This document shows positions 62,964 through 64,000 of a stretch of 64,000 bases of DNA, piece after piece (the stretch's first letter is position 1; each line of letters begins with the position of its first letter). The position numbers were made by a program, and so were the translations under genes. Source of the stretch: Bacillus xiapuensis. Lineage in GTDB: Bacteria; Bacillota; Bacilli; Bacillales; Domibacillaceae. The stretch spans positions 124,001 to 188,000 of the forward strand of contig NZ_KZ454940.1 of the NCBI RefSeq assembly GCF_002797355.1, in the 5' to 3' direction. A model generated the notes under the pieces. It was not told the origin of the DNA, ran no database searches, and worked only from the letters and a program-made list of their open reading frames with translations.

Positions 62964-63054
62964 ATTGGACCACTCCTGTTCGCTTTTACATTTCCTATAC
63001 CCCAAAAACTTCTAAAAGATGCATTCACCAAAAAAGCGTAAGAGCCAATTCGAC

Positions 63055-63279
63055 TTGACGTCTACAAGATACTCAACAGCTTTTTATTTGATTACTCCAA
63101 TGGCTTTCTGGAGGGATTAATAACCTGACAAAAGTCATGAAGAGGAATGCCTTTGGTTTTAGAAATTTCCTGCGGGCAAAGGCGAGAATACTGCTTTTAC
63201 ATAAGTATAAAAAAATTGGAAGTCATGTTGGGTAGGAGGAGGTTCTGCCTCACTCCACCCCAACATTTGACATAGAACC
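63055..63279 (+). pseudogene. Remnant of a second ISL3-family element
   Basis: On the plus strand the sequence encodes YKILNSFLFDYSNGFLEG and, after a one-base shift, NNLTKVMKRNAFGFRNFLRA to the stop at 63233-63235. This is the C-terminal Glu region of an ISL3 transposase distinct from its neighbour. The end of the element (GGTTCTATGTCAAATGTTGG on the minus strand) finishes at 63279. The intact ISL3 inserted into or beside it. Confidence 0.75.
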
Positions 63280-63287
63280 AAAAAAAC

Positions 63288-63335
63288 AGGGGCCGCCCTC
63301 AAAAGTCGGTTTCACCGACTTTTGGGACAGCCCCT
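63288..63335 (-). terminator. Strong terminator after the small peptide genes
   Basis: A two-part stem, AGGGGC / GCCCCT outside and AAAAGTCGGT / ACCGACTTTT inside, followed on the minus strand by seven T. It lies 18 bases after the last peptide stop and would end the peptide transcript. Confidence 0.82.
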
Positions 63336-63352
63336 TTATGTAGCTTTATTAC

Positions 63353-63541
63353 TTAACCCGCACTGGAAAAGCTTGAGCCTGTAGCAAAACTTCCACCACA
63401 TGAACTAGCAGAAGAGAAAGTAGATGTTGTAGCTGCGCTACCGGCTGTTGTAAAACCTGCAAATTCAGTTGCATCAACTTGTTCCTCTATATAAAGTGCT
63501 TGCGTATTATTATCAACAGACTTAACTAAATCTTTATTCAT
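63353..63541 (-). CDS. RiPP-precursor-like peptide 1 (62 residues)
   Basis: Leader of about 29 residues with LYIEEQVDATEFAG, then a C-terminal region of about 33 residues made mainly of Ser, Thr, Gly, Ala and Phe (17 Ser/Thr, one Cys) ending GSSFSSAG. GGGAG lies about 10 bases before the ATG. It is last of three paralogous genes. The layout fits the precursor of a ribosomally made, modified peptide such as an azole-containing peptide, thiopeptide or lanthipeptide. The class is not decided by the sequence, and no modifying enzyme is in the window. A small secreted structural or spore peptide is the main alternative. Confidence 0.65.
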   Translation of the reverse strand: MNKDLVKSVDNNTQALYIEEQVDATEFAGFTTAGSAATTSTFSSASSCGGSFATGSSFSSAG

Positions 63542-63564
63542 TCTCTACACTCCCTTTATTATCC

Positions 63565-63726
63565 TTAACCTGCTGAAGATGCTGTTGCAGTTGAACTTGC
63601 ACTTGCAGCACATCCTCCAAATGTTGAATAAGAACCGAAACAACTTGCAGAACCCCAAGTTCCAGCCACTTCATTTAATTGATCATCTTGTTCTTCAATA
63701 TATATGTTCTCATTTAATTCTTCCAT
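63565..63726 (-). CDS. RiPP-precursor-like peptide 2 (53 residues)
   Basis: Leader MEELNENIYIEEQDDQLNEV followed by AG, then a 31-residue C-terminal region starting TWGSASCFGSYSTFGG with two Cys and 13 Ser/Thr and ending TASSAG. The leader end (QLNEVAG) resembles cleavage sites of double-glycine type leaders. GGAGG lies 8 bases before this ATG; an in-frame ATG 15 bases upstream overlaps the site and was rejected. It shares the YIEEQ leader motif, the STF core motif and the SSAG end with peptide 1. Confidence 0.65.
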   Translation of the reverse strand: MEELNENIYIEEQDDQLNEVAGTWGSASCFGSYSTFGGCAASASSTATASSAG

Positions 63727-63777
63727 TGCAACTTCCTCCATTCCTTTTATTAACCATTTAAACTATCTGTCTACAAA

Positions 63778-63945
63778 TTAACCTTGACAAGAAACTGTAG
63801 AAACAGTATTTACTGTAGATCCCGGGCAAGATCCACTAGAAAAAGTACTGACAGACCCCAATGATGAAGCAACTTCATTTAGTTCAACTTGTTCTTCTAA
63901 ATAAATAGTAGAATCTGTTGGTTTTGAATCGCTCAACTTACTCAC
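63778..63945 (-). CDS. RiPP-precursor-like peptide 3 (55 residues)
   Basis: Starts at a GTG 8 bases after a perfect AAGGAGGTG. Leader MSKLSDSKPTDSTIYLEEQ then VELNEVA; core of 29 residues beginning SSLGSVSTFSSGSCPG with 14 Ser/Thr and two Cys, ending VSCQG. The leader and STF motif match the other two peptides, but the C-terminus differs. It is the first of the three genes within the window; the operon promoter and any enzymes would be upstream, beyond the right edge. Confidence 0.65.
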   Translation of the reverse strand: MSKLSDSKPTDSTIYLEEQVELNEVASSLGSVSTFSSGSCPGSTVNTVSTVSCQG

Positions 63946-64000
63946 CGATTTCACCTCCTTTCAAGTAGTTTATTGGATTTTAAATAGCCTTTTGGCAAAA

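Larger units (their letters stand above)
58872..63046 (-). mobile_element. ISL3-family insertion sequence, interrupted by IS21
   Basis: Perfect 22-bp terminal inverted repeats (outer end GGCTCTTACGCTTTTTTGG) at 58872-58893 and 63025-63046. They are flanked by the 8-bp direct repeat AATTCGAC at 58864-58871 and 63047-63054. Without the inner IS21 and its duplicated target it would be about 1.73 kb. Its transposase gene is broken by a one-base frameshift and by the IS21 insertion. Confidence 0.9.

Noticed and set aside
62484-63005. A free-standing 173-residue zinc-finger protein
   Set aside because: It is the frameshifted N-terminal part of the ISL3 transposase; the next frame continues the transposase exactly.
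63579-63761. Plus-strand Leu-rich frame opposite the small peptides
   Set aside because: Antisense shadow of peptide 2 and its upstream region; no ribosome binding site.
1-64000. CRISPR arrays, tRNA and rRNA genes, phage structural genes
   Set aside because: No regularly spaced repeats, no cloverleaf or CCA-ended sequence noticed, no rRNA-like stretches and no phage-type gene block were found by reading; a dedicated scan was not possible.

Overview
The window is chromosomal DNA of an endospore-forming member of the Bacillaceae (mid-40s GC by eye). The evidence is the spore genes (sspN, tlp, a CotF-like coat protein), strong AAGGAGG-type ribosome binding sites with many GTG and TTG starts, a T-box leader, Fur- and PerR-type boxes, and many blocks whose gene content and order match Bacillus subtilis (czcD-czcO, ycbLMNO, yfmTS, ysfBCD, yclNOPQ, lnrJKLMN). 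No rRNA, tRNA or CRISPR array was found. The species was not identified.

Layout. 0-4.8 kb: spore genes sspN-tlp, a frameshifted membrane gene, the czcO-czcD metal-efflux pair behind a near-perfect 34-bp palindromic operator, and a soluble chemoreceptor. 4.8-13.3 kb: a WYL regulator with an effector-binding protein, a ycbLMNO-type two-component/ABC export module, a LiaG-like wall-facing protein and an MHYT-GGDEF-EAL protein. 13.5-26.5 kb: YitT and YczE membrane proteins, YebC, an isoleucine T-box with brnQ, several small enzymes, yfmTS, a eukaryotic-type kinase facing an Arg/Ser-rich protein, and a FusB-type EF-G-binding protein. 26.6-39.6 kb: glycolate oxidase glcDF with its CdaR regulator, rodA, a thioredoxin, the HemAT oxygen sensor, an HxlR/nitroreductase pair, nagB and a PerR-box catalase. 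39.8-58.6 kb: a two-component system, the Fur-box petrobactin-type importer yclNOPQ divergent from a Fur-box MMPL exporter, a coat protein, the linearmycin-resistance-type operon lnrJKLMN, yvbH, and padR-chrA for chromate.

58.6-64 kb is accessory DNA. An IS21-family element (8-bp target duplication) sits inside an ISL3-family element (perfect 22-bp ends, 8-bp target duplication), which itself landed in debris of older elements. Beyond it lie three tandem short genes on the minus strand. They encode paralogous peptides with a conserved acidic leader and Ser/Thr/Gly/Ala-rich, Cys-containing C-termini, like precursors of a ribosomally made, post-translationally modified peptide (RiPP). Their enzymes, if any, lie beyond the right edge. 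This is the best candidate for an undescribed system here.

The other item not explained by known features is an intergenic repeat of about 130-190 bp. It occurs three times, each time in front of a metal- or oxyanion-resistance gene (czcD, padR, chrA) and in the same orientation as that gene.

All assignments come from reading the sequence. No database search was run, and gene symbols are borrowed from B. subtilis where sequence and context agree.
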